DNA of 6,678 nucleotides, from positions 1-6,678 of the forward strand of contig JACDBD010000119.1 in the NCBI GenBank assembly GCA_013695115.1. Reading direction: 5' to 3'. Below are positions 6,446 to 6,678 of this stretch, one piece after another. Below the pieces are notes generated by a model. That model searched no databases and was not told where the DNA came from. It was given only the letters and a program-made list of their open reading frames with translations. Position 1 is the stretch's first letter. Each line of letters opens with the position of its first letter. The translations under genes and the position numbers were made by a program. Source of the DNA: Actinomycetota bacterium. GTDB lineage: Bacteria; Actinomycetota; Acidimicrobiia; IMCC26256; JACDBD01.

Positions 6446-6678
6446 CCACCGACACCGTCACTCGCGAGCGGCCCCGCCTCAAGCAGCGCTACGACAGCGA
6501 GATCCGGGCCGCCCTCCAGGAGACGCTCGGGCTGGCCAACGTGATGCAGGTGCCCCGCCTCGAGAAGATCGTGGTGAACATGGGCGTGGGCCGGGCCACC
6601 CAGCAGGCGTCGCTGCTCGACGGGGCCGTCGCCGACCTCACCCTCATCTGCGGCCAGAAGCCCCTCGTCACCCGCGCC
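6442..6678 (+). CDS. rplE: 50S ribosomal protein L5, N-terminal part (runs off window)
   Basis: L5 binds 5S rRNA and contacts P-site tRNA in the central protuberance. The first 79 codons are present: a variable N-terminus, then [38 protein letters not shown] at about 34-51 and the start of the L5 domain, [12 protein letters not shown]. It starts at GTG 6442, overlapping the rplX stop by 4 nt, with a near-perfect GGAGG at 6431-6435, 6 nt upstream. The frame is open to the last base. rpsN and rpsH would be expected beyond it. Confidence 0.97.
   Translation, partial: MTTDTVTRERPRLKQRYDSEIRAALQETLGLANVMQVPRLEKIVVNMGVGRATQQASLLDGAVADLTLICGQKPLVTRA

Overview
The window is a high-GC (roughly 70% by eye) stretch of the conserved S10/spc ribosomal-protein operon, all on the + strand: rplC-rplD-rplW-rplB-rpsS-rplV-rpsC-[small ORF]-rplP-rpmC-rpsQ-rplN-rplX-rplE(partial). 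Very high G/C at third codon positions, frequent GTG starts, an L22 with a Lys/Ala/Pro-rich tail, and actinobacterial-style L2, S17 and S19 sequences point to an actinobacterium. A deep lineage such as Acidimicrobiia is a guess that I cannot prove from this window.

Positions 1-449 hold no gene I can identify. In the classical S10 operon rpsJ (S10) lies directly before rplC; here it does not. Instead there is a GC-rich hairpin cluster (1-90), a plausible sigma-70-type promoter (234-263) and a roughly 180-nt leader containing two stem-loops (284-325 and 381-429), then rplC at 450. This suggests that rplC is the first gene of its own transcript here.

Positions 450-4796 encode L3, L4, L23, L2, S19, L22 and S3. 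They are packed with 1-4 nt overlaps or gaps of 17 nt or less, so translation is probably coupled. L22 is unusual: behind a normal core it has a His/Asp/Glu-rich segment and then a Lys-rich tail. S3 also has a long, mostly acidic C-terminal tail. L2 carries Leu where its signature motif normally has the second His.

Positions 4797-4867 are the only sizeable gap inside the operon. It holds a strong stem-loop (4799-4840) and a previously unnamed 18-codon ORF (4807-4863) with its own good Shine-Dalgarno, ending 4 nt before rplP.

Positions 4868-6678 encode L16, L29, S17, L14, L24 (zinc-ribbon form) and the first 79 codons of L5, again tightly packed. All identified proteins are ribosome components. 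L2, L3, L4, L14, L16, L22, L23, L24, L29 and L5 belong to the 50S subunit, and S3, S17 and S19 to the 30S. The window is mostly core housekeeping sequence; the best candidates for new biology are the rplV tail, the rpsC-rplP small ORF and hairpin, and the rplC leader.
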